In this document: piece by piece, positions 1 through 9,326 of the stretch
How positions within the stretch are numbered: the first letter of the stretch is position 1
How the letters are laid out: each line of letters begins with the position of its first letter
NCBI RefSeq assembly: GCF_024585165.1
Contig: NZ_CP029008.1
Span: 2,232,001-2,296,000, forward strand
From: Bradyrhizobium sp. WBOS07
GTDB taxonomy: Bacteria > Pseudomonadota > Alphaproteobacteria > Rhizobiales > Xanthobacteraceae
Reading direction: 5' to 3'
Length of the DNA stretch: 64,000 nt
Position numbers and translations under genes: made by a program
The notes under the pieces: generated by a model
Databases searched by the model: none
Told to the model about the DNA's origin: nothing
Seen by the model: the letters and a program-made list of their open reading frames with translations, nothing else

Positions 1-1002
1 ACGCTTCTCAAGGCCTCCGCCGCGACCGCGGTCCTGGGCGGCATCGGTGCGCCCCATGTGGCCCGCGCCCAGAGCGCCGAGTTCACCTACAAGTACGCCA
101 ATAACCTGCCCGACACCCATCCGCTGAACGTCCGCGCCAAGGAGATGGCCGCGGCGATCAAGCGCGAGACCAACGGCAAGTTCGACCTCCAGATCTTCCC
201 GAACAACCAGCTTGGCTCGGATACCGACATGCTGAGCCAGATCCGCTCCGGCGGCGTCGAGTTCTTCACGCTGTCGGGCCTGATTCTGTCGACCCTGGTG
301 CCGGCCGCGTCCATCAACGGCATCGGCTTCGCGTTCCCGGACTACGACACGGTCTGGAAGGCCATGGACGGCGACCTCGGCGGCTTCGTCCGCGGCGAGA
401 TCAAGAAGGCCGGCCTCGAGGTCATGGACAAGATCTGGGACAACGGCTTCCGCCAGACCACGTCGTCGAGCAAGCCGATCACCGGCCCTGATGACCTCAA
501 GGGCTTCAAGATCCGCGTGCCGGTCTCGCCGCTGTGGACCTCGATGTTCAAGGCGTTCGACGCCGCGCCCGCCTCGATCAATTTCAGCGAGGTCTATTCG
601 GCGCTGCAGACCAAGATCGTCGAAGGCCAGGAGAACCCGCTGGCGATCATCTCGACCGCCAAGCTCTACGAGGTACAGAAGTACTGCTCGCTGACCAACC
701 ACATGTGGGACGGCTTCTGGTTCCTGGCCAACCGCAGGGCCTGGGAAAAGCTGCCGCAGGATGTCCGCACCATCGTCGCCAAGCACATCAACGCCGCCGC
801 GGTCAACGAACGCGCCGATACCGCCAAGCTCAATGCCAACCTGCAACAGGAACTCGCGGCCAAGGGCCTGACCTTCAATCAGCCAGCGGTGGCGCCGTTC
901 CGCGACAAGCTGCGCACCGCCGGCTTCTATGCCGAGTGGAAGGGCAAGTATGGCGATCAGGCCTGGGATCTGCTGGAAAAGGCCGTCGGCAAGCTGTCGT
1001 AA
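1..1002 (+). CDS. dctP: TRAP transporter substrate-binding protein, DctP family (5' end outside window)
   Basis: This is the periplasmic solute receptor of a tripartite ATP-independent periplasmic transporter; it delivers a carboxylate-type ligand to the membrane subunits encoded next. The frame is open from base 1, and its first residues (LLKASAATAVLGG, ending in ARAQ) look like the tail of a Tat/Sec signal peptide, so the true start lies upstream of the window. The GTG at 58 falls inside the signal peptide and is not the start. Family hallmarks are LKGFKIRVP, with the Arg expected to pair with the ligand carboxylate, and VEGQENP. It sits 15 bp before the fused permease gene and is surely cotranscribed with it. 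Ligand specificity cannot be read from sequence, but the acyl-CoA ligase two genes on suggests an organic or aromatic acid. Confidence 0.93.
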   Translation, partial: TLLKASAATAVLGGIGAPHVARAQSAEFTYKYANNLPDTHPLNVRAKEMAAAIKRETNGKFDLQIFPNNQLGSDTDMLSQIRSGGVEFFTLSGLILSTLVPAASINGIGFAFPDYDTVWKAMDGDLGGFVRGEIKKAGLEVMDKIWDNGFRQTTSSSKPITGPDDLKGFKIRVPVSPLWTSMFKAFDAAPASINFSEVYSALQTKIVEGQENPLAIISTAKLYEVQKYCSLTNHMWDGFWFLANRRAWEKLPQDVRTIVAKHINAAAVNERADTAKLNANLQQELAAKGLTFNQPAVAPFRDKLRTAGFYAEWKGKYGDQAWDLLEKAVGKLS

Positions 1003-1017
1003 CGCGTTGGGGCCGTC

Positions 1018-2901
1018 ATGGCTCATGTCGAGATGATCGCAGTGGTGGGTGAGGCGGCATTTCAGCCCCCTCGCCGACCATCGTTGCTGGCTTCGCTCGA
1101 GCGCCTGCTCGGCCTCGCCGTCGAAATCCCGGCGGCGATCCTGGTCGTCGCCGAGATCGTGATCCTGTTTGCCGGCGTGGTCGCGCGCTACGGCCTGCAC
1201 CGGCCGCTGATCTGGTCGGACGAGCTCGCCTCGATCCTGTTCCTGTGGCTCGCCATGCTGGGTGCGGCGGTTGCGTTCCGCCGCTCCGAGCACATGCGCA
1301 TGACCGCGGTCGTCGCCAGTGCGCGGCCGGCCATGCGGGCCTATCTCGATCTGGTCGCGACCTCAGCGGCCCTGGCGTTCCTGATCCTGATCGTCTGGCC
1401 CGCCTGCGACTACGCCTATGAAGAAAGCTACATCACGACGCCGGCGCTGCAGATCTCCAATATGTGGCGCGCCGCCGCGCTGCCGGCCGGCATCGGCCTG
1501 ATGGCGGCCTTCGCCTTGCTGCGGCTGCTGCGCGCGGCCGACTACCGGATGGTCGTGGCCGCGATGCTGTCGGTTGCCGTCCTGGTCGGGCTGTTCTGGC
1601 TGGCGGAGCCGCTGCTGCGCTCGCTCGGCAATCTCAACCTCGTCATTTTCTTTGTCGGCGTCGCGGGTTTCTGCGTCTTTGCCGGCGTTCCCATTGCGTT
1701 CGGCTTTGGCCTGGCGATCTTCGGCTATCTGGCGCTGGCGACGCGGACCCCGGTGATGGTCCTGGTCGGGCGGATGGACGAGGGCATGAGCCACCTCATC
1801 CTGCTCTCGGTGCCGCTGTTCGTGTTCCTGGGCGTCCTGATCGAGATGACCGGCATGGCGCGGGCCATGGTGGCGTTCCTGGCCAGCCTGCTCGGCCATG
1901 TCAGGGGCGGCCTGCACTACGTCCTGGTTGGCGCCATGTACCTGGTCTCCGGCATCTCAGGCGCCAAGGCCGCCGACATGGCGGCCGTCGCGCCCGTGCT
2001 GTTTCCTGAGATGAAAGAGCGCGGCGCCAAGCCCGGCGACCTCGTCGCGCTGCTGGCGGCCACGGGCGCCCAGACCGAGACCATCCCGCCGAGCCTCGTG
2101 CTGATCACGATCGGCTCGGTCACCGGCGTTTCGATCGCGGCGCTGTTCACCGGCGGCCTGTTGCCCGGCGTCGTGCTCGCGATCACGCTCTGCATGCTGG
2201 TGTGGTGGCGCTACCGCCACGAGGACATGAGCCACGTCCGGCGCGCCACCGCATCCGAGATCGGCAGGACCTTCGTCGTCGCCCTGCCCGCGCTCGCACT
2301 GCCCTTCGTGATCCGCTATGCTGTGGTCGAGGGCATCGCGACCGCGACCGAGGTTTCCACCATCGGCATCGTCTATGGCGCGCTGGTCGGCCTGCTCGTC
2401 TACCGCCGCTTCGACTGGCGGCGGCTGTTCCCGATGCTGGTCGAGACCGCGGCGCTGTCGGGCGCGATCCTGCTGATCATCGGCACGGCGACCGGCATGG
2501 CCTGGGGCCTGACGCAATCCGGCTTCTCGCGCTCGCTGGCGGCCGCCATGACCGGATTGCCCGGGGGCGCTGCGACCTTCATCGCCGTTTCGATCCTGGC
2601 TTTCGTCATCCTGGGCAGCGTGCTGGAAGGCATTCCGGCGATCGTGCTGTTTGGGCCGCTGCTGTTTCCGATCGCCCGGGCCGTCGGCGTGCACGAGGTG
2701 CACTACGCCATGGTGATCATTCTCGCCATGGGCATCGGGCTATTCGCCCCGCCCTTCGGCGTCGGCTATTATGCCGCCTGCGCCATCGGACGCGTCGATC
2801 CGGCCGAAGGTATCCGGCCGATCTGGGGCTATCTGCTGGCGTTGCTGGCGGGATTGATCATCGTCGCGATCTTCCCCTGGATCTCGATCGGATTCCTTTG
2901 A
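1018..2901 (+). CDS. TRAP transporter fused permease, DctQ-DctM
   Basis: This 627-residue membrane protein fuses the small (DctQ) and large (DctM) TRAP permease subunits. Residues about 30-185 contain four hydrophobic segments of the DctQ type, including the LIWSDELASILFLWLAMLGA region. From about residue 205 onward the protein is DctM-like, with many membrane helices and the conserved GAKAADMAAVAPVLFPEM and QTETIPPSLV segments, matching the ion-transporter superfamily core. The ATG lies 15 bp after the receptor gene. The gene ends 23 bp before the acyl-CoA ligase, so three genes probably form one operon. The second TRAP system in this window has its subunits encoded separately, so the two are not recent duplicates. 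Confidence 0.92.
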   Translation: MAHVEMIAVVGEAAFQPPRRPSLLASLERLLGLAVEIPAAILVVAEIVILFAGVVARYGLHRPLIWSDELASILFLWLAMLGAAVAFRRSEHMRMTAVVASARPAMRAYLDLVATSAALAFLILIVWPACDYAYEESYITTPALQISNMWRAAALPAGIGLMAAFALLRLLRAADYRMVVAAMLSVAVLVGLFWLAEPLLRSLGNLNLVIFFVGVAGFCVFAGVPIAFGFGLAIFGYLALATRTPVMVLVGRMDEGMSHLILLSVPLFVFLGVLIEMTGMARAMVAFLASLLGHVRGGLHYVLVGAMYLVSGISGAKAADMAAVAPVLFPEMKERGAKPGDLVALLAATGAQTETIPPSLVLITIGSVTGVSIAALFTGGLLPGVVLAITLCMLVWWRYRHEDMSHVRRATASEIGRTFVVALPALALPFVIRYAVVEGIATATEVSTIGIVYGALVGLLVYRRFDWRRLFPMLVETAALSGAILLIIGTATGMAWGLTQSGFSRSLAAAMTGLPGGAATFIAVSILAFVILGSVLEGIPAIVLFGPLLFPIARAVGVHEVHYAMVIILAMGIGLFAPPFGVGYYAACAIGRVDPAEGIRPIWGYLLALLAGLIIVAIFPWISIGFL

Positions 2902-2924
2902 GGCGCAGTTTAAGGAGGGTGTCG

Positions 2925-4574
2925 ATGAGCGAGCGGCGGAACCAGTACAATGTCGGTCTCGACAAGACGCCCGCCAATTACGTGCCGCTGAGCCCGCTGA
3001 GCTTTCTCGCGCGCAGCGCCGCCGTCTATCCCGATCATGTCAGCACGGTCTATGAGGGCCGCAGCTTCACGTGGGCTGAGACCCATGAGCGCTGCCGGCG
3101 CTTTGCGTCCTGGCTCGCGCGCAAGGGGATCGGCGTCGGCGACACCGTCGCTGCGATGTTGCCGAACATCCCGGCGATGAACGAGGCGCATTTCGCCGTG
3201 CCCATGACCGGCGCCGTGCTCAACGCGCTGAACATCCGTCTCGACGCGCCGTCGATCGCGTTTCAGCTCGACCATGGCGGCGCGAAGATCATCCTGGTCG
3301 ACCCGGAATTCTCGGGCGTCATCACCGACGCGCTGGCGCAGATGACGGGCCCCAAGCCGCTCGTGGTCGACGTCGACGACGCATCGTTCAAAGGCGGCAG
3401 CCGCATCGGCGAGATCGAGTATGAGGCGGCCGTCGCCGAGGGCGATCCGAACTTCGCGGCGATCACGCCAAACGACGAATGGGACGCGATCGCGCTGAGC
3501 TACACCTCGGGCACGACGGGTAATCCCAAGGGCGTCGTCACCCATCATCGCGGCGCCTACCTCAATGCCGTCAGCAACATCCTCGCCGGCAATCTCGGCC
3601 AGCATCCGGTCTATCTCTGGACGCTGCCGATGTTCCACTGCAACGGCTGGTGTTTCCCGTGGACCATCGCGGCGGCCGCCGGCATCAATGTCTGCCTGCG
3701 CAAGGTCGAGCCGACCAGGATCTTCGAGCTGATCAAGGCGCACGGCGTCACCCATATGTGCGGCGCGCCGATCGTCTACAACACGCTGATCAACGCCCCC
3801 GACGCGCCCAAAGGCAGCGCGGCCCGCCGCGTCGTCGGCCTGATCGCCGGCGCCGCGCCGCCGGTCGCGGTGCTCGAAGGCGCCGAAAGCATCGGCATCA
3901 AGCTGACGCATGTCTACGGCCTGACCGAGGTCTACGGCCCCGCCTCCGTCTGCGCCGAGCAGCCCGGCTGGGACGAACTCCCAGCGCCCGAGCGCGCGCG
4001 CATGAAGCGCCGGCAGGGCGTGCCCTACCCGCTCGAGGAACGCGTCACCGTCATCGATCCGCAGACCATGCAGGAGGTGCCGCGCGACGGCGAGACCATC
4101 GGCGAGGTCATGTTCCGCGGCAACATCGTGATGAAGGGCTATCTCAGGAACGAGAAGGCGACCAGGGAGGCGTTCGAGGGCGGCTGGTTTCACACCGGCG
4201 ATCTCGGCGTGCTCGACGAGCACGGCTACGTCATCATCAAGGATCGCTCCAAGGACATCATCATCTCCGGCGGCGAGAACATCTCCTCCGTCGAGGTCGA
4301 GGACATCCTCTACAAGCACCCGGCCGTGCTGTTCGCCGCCGTGGTCGCAAAGCCCGATCCCAAGTGGGGCGAAGTGCCCTGCGCCTTCGTCGAGCTGAAG
4401 GACGGCGCCAGCGCCAGCGAAGCCGATATCATCGCCTTCTGCCGCTCGCACATGAGCGGCTTCAAGACGCCGAAGGCCGTCGTGTTCGGGCCGATCCCGA
4501 AGACGTCCACCGGCAAGATCCAGAAATTCCTGCTGCGCAACGAGGTCGGATCGGCGAAGGCGATCTCGGCCTGA
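2925..4574 (+). CDS. AMP-forming acyl-CoA synthetase / acid-CoA ligase
   Basis: This 549-residue ANL-superfamily enzyme activates a carboxylic acid to its CoA thioester through an acyl-adenylate. The ATP-binding motif YTSGTTGNPKGV, the adenylate motif YGLTEVYGP, the hinge-region GWFHTGDLG and KDIIISGGENISS, and the C-terminal PKTSTGKIQ with its catalytic Lys are all present, so it should be active. The start at 2925 was chosen because AAGGAGGG lies just upstream, although the frame is open further 5' through the permease gene. It resembles the medium-chain or methylmercaptopropionate ligase type, but the substrate is not certain. Its position behind a TRAP operon suggests it activates the imported acid. 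Confidence 0.92.
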   Translation: MSERRNQYNVGLDKTPANYVPLSPLSFLARSAAVYPDHVSTVYEGRSFTWAETHERCRRFASWLARKGIGVGDTVAAMLPNIPAMNEAHFAVPMTGAVLNALNIRLDAPSIAFQLDHGGAKIILVDPEFSGVITDALAQMTGPKPLVVDVDDASFKGGSRIGEIEYEAAVAEGDPNFAAITPNDEWDAIALSYTSGTTGNPKGVVTHHRGAYLNAVSNILAGNLGQHPVYLWTLPMFHCNGWCFPWTIAAAAGINVCLRKVEPTRIFELIKAHGVTHMCGAPIVYNTLINAPDAPKGSAARRVVGLIAGAAPPVAVLEGAESIGIKLTHVYGLTEVYGPASVCAEQPGWDELPAPERARMKRRQGVPYPLEERVTVIDPQTMQEVPRDGETIGEVMFRGNIVMKGYLRNEKATREAFEGGWFHTGDLGVLDEHGYVIIKDRSKDIIISGGENISSVEVEDILYKHPAVLFAAVVAKPDPKWGEVPCAFVELKDGASASEADIIAFCRSHMSGFKTPKAVVFGPIPKTSTGKIQKFLLRNEVGSAKAISA

Positions 4575-4590
4575 GCTGATTGCAGATAAG

Positions 4591-4625
4591 CTTCCGCCCG
4601 CACGCCGGAAGGCGGCGGGCGGAAG
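4591..4625. terminator. Bidirectional hairpin between convergent genes
   Basis: A perfect 11-bp inverted repeat (CTTCCGCCCGC at 4591-4601 and its complement at 4615-4625) encloses a smaller CGCC/GGCG stem. It lies in the 60-bp gap between the acyl-CoA ligase and the convergent dctP gene and could stop transcription from both sides. There is no long T-run, so efficiency is uncertain. Confidence 0.7.
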
Positions 4626-4634
4626 GCCTCAACC

Positions 4635-5612
4635 TCACATCTTCTTGTAGGCGTCGACGATCGCCTGACCATCGGCGCCAGCCTTCTTGAGCCAGTCGGC
4701 CGTCAGCTGCTCGCCGATCTTCTGGAAGCCGGATTTGAGCGCCGGGCTCGGCGGCTCGACATTCATGCCTTTTGCCTTGAGCTGGTCGAGGTACCAGGTG
4801 CTCTTGTCCTGCCAGGCCTTCCAGCCACGGGTTTCCGCCGTTGCCGCCGCCTTGAGGATGGCCTCCTGGGTCGGCTTGTCGAGCGCGTCGAACGCGGCCT
4901 TGTTGACGAAGGTGTAGTCCTTCGGAATCCAGGCTTGAACGTCGTAGAAATATTTGAGCGACTCCCAGGCCTTCGCGTCGTAGCCCGTGCCGCCCGACGA
5001 CATGAAGGAATTGACCACCCCGGTCGCCAGCGCCTGCGGCAGTTCAGCGGCCTGGATCGTGACAGACTGCGCGCCGACCAGCTCGCCGATGCGCGCGGTC
5101 CCGACGTTATAGGCGCGCCATTTCAGGCCTTTCATATCCTCGATGGTCGCGAGCGGCTTGTTGACATAGACGCCTTGCGGCGCCCACGGCACGACAAACA
5201 GCAGCTTGAGGCCCTGCGCATCGAGCTTCTTGACGATCGCAGCCTTGGAGGCCTGATACAGCTTCATCGCGTCCGGAAAGCTGGTCGCGAGGAACGGCAC
5301 GACGTCGACGCCGAACACGGGATCCTCGTTCTCGTGGATCGAGAGCAGCACCTCGCCCATCTGCGCCTGACCGGTCACCACCGCGCGCTTGATGTCCGGT
5401 GCCTTGAACAGCGAGGCGCCGGGATGGACGGTGATCTGCAGCTTGCCTGATGTTGCGGCCTCGACGTCCTTGGCGAAGGCGACGAGATTCTCGGAGTGCG
5501 GATTGTCGGCGGGATAGGCCGCCGGCAGATTCCATTTGGTCTGGGCTAAAGCGGGCGTTGCCGCCAGAATTGCGCAGGCCATCAGGCCTGCACCGATGAA
5601 ACGAGACTTCAT
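4635..5612 (-). CDS. dctP: TRAP transporter substrate-binding protein, DctP family
   Basis: This 325-residue periplasmic receptor begins with a clear Sec signal peptide (MKSRFIGAGL, ending in PALAQ). The start at 5612 is preceded by GGGAGGAGAAG; an in-frame codon seven residues upstream is less well placed. The body has the DctP fold signatures, including NPHSENLVAFAKDVEAA, MKGLKWRAYN (the ligand-binding Arg position) and LPQALATGVVNSF. It is the last gene of a minus-strand set in the order dctQ-dctM-dctP, 39 bp after dctM. It differs from the receptor at the left end of the window and probably binds another ligand. Confidence 0.93.
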   Translation of the reverse strand: MKSRFIGAGLMACAILAATPALAQTKWNLPAAYPADNPHSENLVAFAKDVEAATSGKLQITVHPGASLFKAPDIKRAVVTGQAQMGEVLLSIHENEDPVFGVDVVPFLATSFPDAMKLYQASKAAIVKKLDAQGLKLLFVVPWAPQGVYVNKPLATIEDMKGLKWRAYNVGTARIGELVGAQSVTIQAAELPQALATGVVNSFMSSGGTGYDAKAWESLKYFYDVQAWIPKDYTFVNKAAFDALDKPTQEAILKAAATAETRGWKAWQDKSTWYLDQLKAKGMNVEPPSPALKSGFQKIGEQLTADWLKKAGADGQAIVDAYKKM

Positions 5613-5651
5613 TGAACTTCTCCTCCCGGTCAAATTGAACGCGTGGCTTGG

Positions 5652-6965
5652 TCAGTCTGGAAAGGCGAGCTTGGGCAGGAACATCACGATCTGTGGATAC
5701 TCCGTGATGATGAACACGGAGGCGAGCAGCAGCACGAAAAACGGAAACGCCGCCCGCGCGACGGTGAACGTGTCGCGCCCGCTCATGTTCTGGAGCACGA
5801 ACAGATTGAAGCCGACCGGCGGCGTGATCTGCGCCATTTCGACATGGATGATGAGGTAGACGCCGAACCAGACCAGATCGAGGCCGGCCTGCCTGACCAT
5901 GGGCAGCACGATGACGGCGGTCAGAACGATCATCGAGATGCCGTCGATCAGGCATCCCAGGATGATGTACATGATGCTGAGATAAAGCGCGAGCATTCCC
6001 GGCGTGAGCTGTTGCCCCTGCACCCAAGTGGCGAGCGCCGCCGGAATGCCCGTATAGGCCATCGCTGCCGTGGTGTAGGCCGCGCCCGCCAGGATCAGCA
6101 TGATCATGCAGGTCAGGCGCGTGGCGCTCATGATGCTCTCGAGGAAATTTTTCCGCGTGAGCGTGCCGCTCCACCAGGCCAGTAGCAATGCCCCGGTGAC
6201 GCCCCAGGCGGCGCATTCGGTCGCGGTCGCAAAACCAAGCACGAGCGAAAGGAAGACCGCGAGGATCAGCAGCAGGCAGGGCGCGAGCTTTGCCGACTCG
6301 CGCAGCTTCTGCCGGAATGGCATCGGCGGATCGCGCGGCGGAACCTTCTTGGGATTGAGCAGCGACCAGATGATGATGTAGCCGGAATAGAGCACCATCA
6401 CCAGCACGCCCGGCAGGAAGCCGCCGAGGAACACCTGCAGCACGGAGACATTCGCCGTGACCGCGTAGACCACCATCGGGATCGAGGGCGGAATCAGGAG
6501 GCCGAGCGTGCCCGAGCCTGCGAGCGATCCGAGGCTCAAGCCTTTATCGTAGCCGCGCTTGTCGAGCTCGGGCAGCGCGATCTTGCCGATCGTCGCGCAG
6601 GTCGCCGCCGAAGAACCCGAGACCGCCGCGAAGATGCCGCAGCCGATCACGTTGACGTGGGTCAGGCGCCCGGGCAGCCATTGCACCCAGGGCGACAATC
6701 CCCGGAACATCTCTTCCGACAGTTTGGTGCGGAAGAGAATCTCTCCCATCCAGATGAACAGCGGCAGCGCGGCCAGGGTCCAGGACGAGCTGGCGCTCCA
6801 GGTGGTGGTCGCAAGCACCGCGCCGAGCGGCAGGCTCGTGGTCAACGACATCGCCACGAAGCCGACGAGCCCGAGCGAGACCGCAATCCAGACGCCGCTT
6901 CCCAGCAGCAGGATCATGACGCCGAGCAGGATGAAAGAGAGCTCGATCATGCCAAGATTGGCCAT
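5652..6965 (-). CDS. dctM: TRAP transporter large permease, DctM
   Basis: This 437-residue polytopic protein is the large, ion-coupled subunit of the second TRAP transporter. It starts MANLGMIELSFILLG, and its frame is open well upstream through the dctQ region. The ATG at 6965 was chosen because it follows the dctQ stop by two bases, typical of translational coupling. DctM hallmarks include FIWMGEILFRT, a GSSAATCATIGKIALPEL segment and LLIPPSIPMVVYAV. It works with DctQ upstream and DctP downstream. Confidence 0.93.
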   Translation of the reverse strand: MANLGMIELSFILLGVMILLLGSGVWIAVSLGLVGFVAMSLTTSLPLGAVLATTTWSASSSWTLAALPLFIWMGEILFRTKLSEEMFRGLSPWVQWLPGRLTHVNVIGCGIFAAVSGSSAATCATIGKIALPELDKRGYDKGLSLGSLAGSGTLGLLIPPSIPMVVYAVTANVSVLQVFLGGFLPGVLVMVLYSGYIIIWSLLNPKKVPPRDPPMPFRQKLRESAKLAPCLLLILAVFLSLVLGFATATECAAWGVTGALLLAWWSGTLTRKNFLESIMSATRLTCMIMLILAGAAYTTAAMAYTGIPAALATWVQGQQLTPGMLALYLSIMYIILGCLIDGISMIVLTAVIVLPMVRQAGLDLVWFGVYLIIHVEMAQITPPVGFNLFVLQNMSGRDTFTVARAAFPFFVLLLASVFIITEYPQIVMFLPKLAFPD

Positions 6966-6967
6966 GG

Positions 6968-7564
6968 TCAACCTCCGCCGCCCTGCGAGATGCGTTCGAC
7001 GAACTCTTCCGGCGTCTCGTCCGGCGAGCCCTTCTCGTAGCTCGGGCGGCCGCCGCCGACGACATTGACCATTTCGTCGATGAGCGCGATCGACAGGATC
7101 GCAAGACCGCCGGCAAAGCCGAGCTGCGGAATCCAGAGCGGAAGCGCGACCACGCCCTGCGCCACGTCGTTGAAGCGCCAGGAATCGTAGGTCATCTGCA
7201 CGGCATAGCGGGTGAAATAGAGAATGAAGACGGTGGCGATACCCAGCGCCACGATCTCCGCGACCTGCTTGGTCCGCCCGTGCAGCCGCTCCAGCAGCAG
7301 GCCGACGCGGATCATCTCTCCCCGCTTGAAGGTATGCGCAAGGCCGAGGAAAGCCATCGCGGCCATGCACCACGACGCGAAGTCATCGCCGGCGGGAATG
7401 TTGATCGCAAACTGGCGGCCGACCGACATCAGCATCATGATGGCAAAGATCGCAACCAGGAAGACGCCGGCGGCGTAGCCTGCCCCGAGATAAAGAAGAT
7501 CCAGCGCGCGGCGCACCGGTCCACCAGCCGTTTCGTCGTCCCCAGCCACCAATCCCATCCTCAC
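6968..7564 (-). CDS. dctQ: TRAP transporter small permease, DctQ
   Basis: This protein of about 198 residues has four predicted membrane segments and is the small TRAP permease subunit. The DctQ signature FASWCMAAMAFLGLAHTFKRGE is visible near residue 65. Two in-frame ATG codons lie two residues apart at the start, so the exact start is uncertain by six bases. It leads the dctQ-dctM-dctP operon. The 162 bp upstream (7565-7726) should contain the promoter, though I could not pick out a convincing one. The Asp/Glu-rich C-terminal tail is cytoplasmic. Confidence 0.9.
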   Translation of the reverse strand: MRMGLVAGDDETAGGPVRRALDLLYLGAGYAAGVFLVAIFAIMMLMSVGRQFAINIPAGDDFASWCMAAMAFLGLAHTFKRGEMIRVGLLLERLHGRTKQVAEIVALGIATVFILYFTRYAVQMTYDSWRFNDVAQGVVALPLWIPQLGFAGGLAILSIALIDEMVNVVGGGRPSYEKGSPDETPEEFVERISQGGGG

Positions 7565-7726
7565 ACGAGGCGTTTCGGCGGGCCCGGCGATCGCATATCG
7601 CGCGCCGCCGATCCTGCTTCAATATCGCCCTTGGCCAACGCCCAGTCTTTCAGACGTTAGATCAACATGATGGAGCCGACGCAAGCAAGGACTATGCCTG
7701 CCGGCAGGCGAATTTCTACCGCAGGT

Positions 7727-8524
7727 TCAATGCGTCTCCAGCCGTAGCCCGTCAAAGGCGGGCACGACGCCCGCGGGCAGCGATTGCCGGATCACCTCGT
7801 AATCGACATCGGCGGTCATGTTGGTGATGACAGCGCGCTTTGGCTTGAACCGCTCGATCCAGGACAGCGCGTCATTGATGCTGAAATGGCTGACATGGTT
7901 GGTGTAGCGCAGGCCGTCGACGATCCAGAGGTCGAGATCTTCCAGCGCATCCCAGCTCTCGCGCGGGATGTCGTTGAGGTCGGGTGTGTAGGCTGCATTC
8001 CCGATGCGATAGCCCAGCGCGGGAATGTTGCCATGTTGGACCAGAAAGGCGGTCATCGTCACGGCGCCCCCCTTCCCCAGGATGGTCTGGCTTTCGCCGG
8101 CTTCGATCGAATGCCGCGTCAGGATCGGCGGATAGTCGCTGCCCTCCGGCGAGATGAAGCAATAGGAGAAGCGCGACAGGATGTCCTTGGCGGTCGACTG
8201 GTTGAAATAGGTCGGGATGCGGCGGCGCATGTGCATCACGACCGATCGCAGATCGTCCATGCCGTGGGTCTGGTCGGCGTGCTCATGCGTCAGGAACACC
8301 GCATCGATGTGATCGACGTTGGTCGAGAGCAATTGCTCGCGCAAATCCGGCGACGTGTCGATCAGGATGCGCGTGGTGCCGTGCTCGGATTTCCGTTCGA
8401 CCAGCAGCGAGCAGCGGCGGCGGCGGTTCTTGGGATTGTTGGGATCGCAGGCGCCCCAGCCGAGCGCCGGGCGCGGCACGCCGGCGGAGGAGCCGCAGCC
8501 CAGGATCGTCAGTGTCAGCGTCAT
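7727..8524 (-). CDS. MBL-fold metallohydrolase, PhnP/RNase Z-like
   Basis: This 265-residue enzyme of the metallo-beta-lactamase fold carries the metal-binding THEHADQTHG motif near residue 80, preceded by DTSPDLREQ, and a later LVQHG histidine. The N-terminal TILGCGSSAGVPRP is typical of the PhnP-like phosphodiesterase subgroup. It probably hydrolyses a small phosphodiester or a nucleotide derivative; the substrate is unknown. It lies 13 bp after tatD and is the last gene of the block dac-tmk-holB-metG-tatD, an arrangement seen in other Rhizobiales. Confidence 0.88.
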   Translation of the reverse strand: MTLTLTILGCGSSAGVPRPALGWGACDPNNPKNRRRRCSLLVERKSEHGTTRILIDTSPDLREQLLSTNVDHIDAVFLTHEHADQTHGMDDLRSVVMHMRRRIPTYFNQSTAKDILSRFSYCFISPEGSDYPPILTRHSIEAGESQTILGKGGAVTMTAFLVQHGNIPALGYRIGNAAYTPDLNDIPRESWDALEDLDLWIVDGLRYTNHVSHFSINDALSWIERFKPKRAVITNMTADVDYEVIRQSLPAGVVPAFDGLRLETH

Positions 8525-8537
8525 GCGGCTCCCGGTT

Positions 8538-9314
8538 TCAAGGCTTCACCTTCGAGAACAGGCGGAAGAAATTCTCACTGGTCTGGCGCGCGATCTCGTC
8601 GAACGGCACCCCACGCGTCTCGGCCAGCACTTTTGCCACCTCCACCACATAGGCCGGTTCGTTGCGTTTGCCGCGGAACTTGCCCGGCGCAAGATAGGGC
8701 GAGTCGGTTTCGACCAGGATACGATCGGAGGGCAGTTCGGCCGCGAGCGCGCGCAGGGCTTCCGACTTCTTGAAAGTCAGGATGCCCGTGAAGCCGATAT
8801 AGAGCCCGAGCGACACCGCCTTCAGTGCCAGCTCGCGCCCGCCGGTGTAGCAATGCAGCACGGCGCGAAACGATCCCTTGGCCGCCTCGTCTTCCAGGAT
8901 GCGGGCGCAGTCCTCGTCGGCTTCGCGGGTATGGATCACCAGCGGCAGGCCGGTGGCGCGGGCGGCGGCGATGTGGGCGCGAAAGCCCCGCGCCTGCGCC
9001 TCCGGCGAGCCGTTGTCGTAGAAATAGTCGAGGCCGGCCTCGCCGAGCGCGACGACCTTGGGATGCTCCGTCAACGCAACCAGCTCGTCCGATGCAATGC
9101 CGTCCTCCTCATCCGCGTTGTGCGGATGGGTGCCGACCGAGCAATAGACGTCGTCGTAGCGTTCGGCGATGGCAAGAAGCTGATTGAGCTTCCGAACCCG
9201 AGTCGAGATCGTGACCATGCGCCCGATCCCGGCCGCGCGCGCCCGCGATACGATGCCGTCGAGATCTTCCGCAAAGTCCGGAAAATCCAGATGGCAGTGG
9301 CTGTCGACCAGCAT
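8538..9314 (-). CDS. tatD: TatD-family metal-dependent hydrolase
   Basis: This 258-residue TIM-barrel amidohydrolase belongs to the TatD family, whose members act as 3'-5' DNases and in quality control. It starts MLVDSHCHLDF, giving the first HxH metal site, and continues with GEAGLDYF, PLVIHTREAD, LHCYTGG and ILVETDSPYLAPGKFRGKRN, so all expected metal-binding residues are present. It lies 12 bp after metG, the usual metG-tatD pairing in bacteria. Confidence 0.95.
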   Translation of the reverse strand: MLVDSHCHLDFPDFAEDLDGIVSRARAAGIGRMVTISTRVRKLNQLLAIAERYDDVYCSVGTHPHNADEEDGIASDELVALTEHPKVVALGEAGLDYFYDNGSPEAQARGFRAHIAAARATGLPLVIHTREADEDCARILEDEAAKGSFRAVLHCYTGGRELALKAVSLGLYIGFTGILTFKKSEALRALAAELPSDRILVETDSPYLAPGKFRGKRNEPAYVVEVAKVLAETRGVPFDEIARQTSENFFRLFSKVKP

Positions 9315-9326
9315 CGGCGAATGCCT

